A DNA stretch of 5,661 bases from Desulfobacteraceae bacterium (GTDB taxonomy: Bacteria > Desulfobacterota > Desulfobacteria > Desulfobacterales > Desulfosalsimonadaceae): positions 1 through 5,661 of the forward strand of contig SLPT01000118.1 in the NCBI GenBank assembly GCA_007131845.1, written 5' to 3'. Of the stretch, positions 5,654-5,661 are shown one piece after another (position 1 is the stretch's first letter; each line of letters opens with the position of its first letter). The position numbers and the translations under genes are program-made. The notes below the pieces were generated by a model. The model did not search any database and was not told where the DNA came from. It saw nothing but the letters and a program-made list of their open reading frames with translations.

Positions 5654-5661
5654 TTCGCCCC

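Overview
The window looks like chromosomal DNA from a free-living, signalling-rich Gram-negative bacterium. A member of the Desulfobacterota (the former sulfate-reducing Deltaproteobacteria) is most likely. This is inferred from protein style (HDOD proteins with an N-terminal 'PGMVL' segment, a PAS-GGDEF-EAL protein, a soluble SLT transglycosylase with no signal peptide) and from GC-rich coding DNA broken by AT-rich intergenic DNA. No ribosomal or other taxonomic marker is present, so the lineage is a guess. All genes read on the + strand.

Positions 1-2050 hold the 3' end of one HDOD-domain gene (1-243), a 160-residue protein with an unrecognised N-terminus and a C-terminal J-domain-like HPD segment (290-772), and a complete second HDOD gene (785-2050). 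Its stop overlaps by 17 nt the start of a 781-residue PAS-GGDEF-EAL protein (2034-4379). Spacings of 46, 12 and -17 nt indicate one transcription unit. The c-di-GMP enzyme keeps its inhibitory RxxD site, its GGDEF motif and a complete set of EAL catalytic motifs, so it could both make and break c-di-GMP. The second HDOD protein keeps a full set of HD-type metal-ligand candidates. The likely theme is signal-responsive c-di-GMP control with HDOD partners and perhaps a chaperone-type adaptor.

Positions 4380-4693 are a 314-nt AT-richer gap with no convincing gene. It holds a reasonable sigma70-type promoter candidate, a weaker sigma28-like match, two hairpins (one with a perfect 9-bp stem), two imperfect direct repeats of about 33 bp lying 126 bp apart, and three closely spaced TTAAGT hexamers. 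It is either a structured leader for the next gene, a small-RNA locus or a remnant of a dispersed repeat.

Positions 4694-5512 encode a SLT-type lytic transglycosylase (E177, GLMQLMP and AYNAG motifs intact) without a visible Sec signal. Export through a flagellar-type apparatus is one explanation. The remaining 149 nt (5513-5661) have no gene but contain a two-tier inverted repeat at 5597-5653 that may be the edge of an intergenic repeat element continuing outside the window.

Nothing here proves a new system. The most promising leads are the HDOD / J-like / HDOD / GGDEF-EAL arrangement and the structured repeats on either side of the transglycosylase gene.
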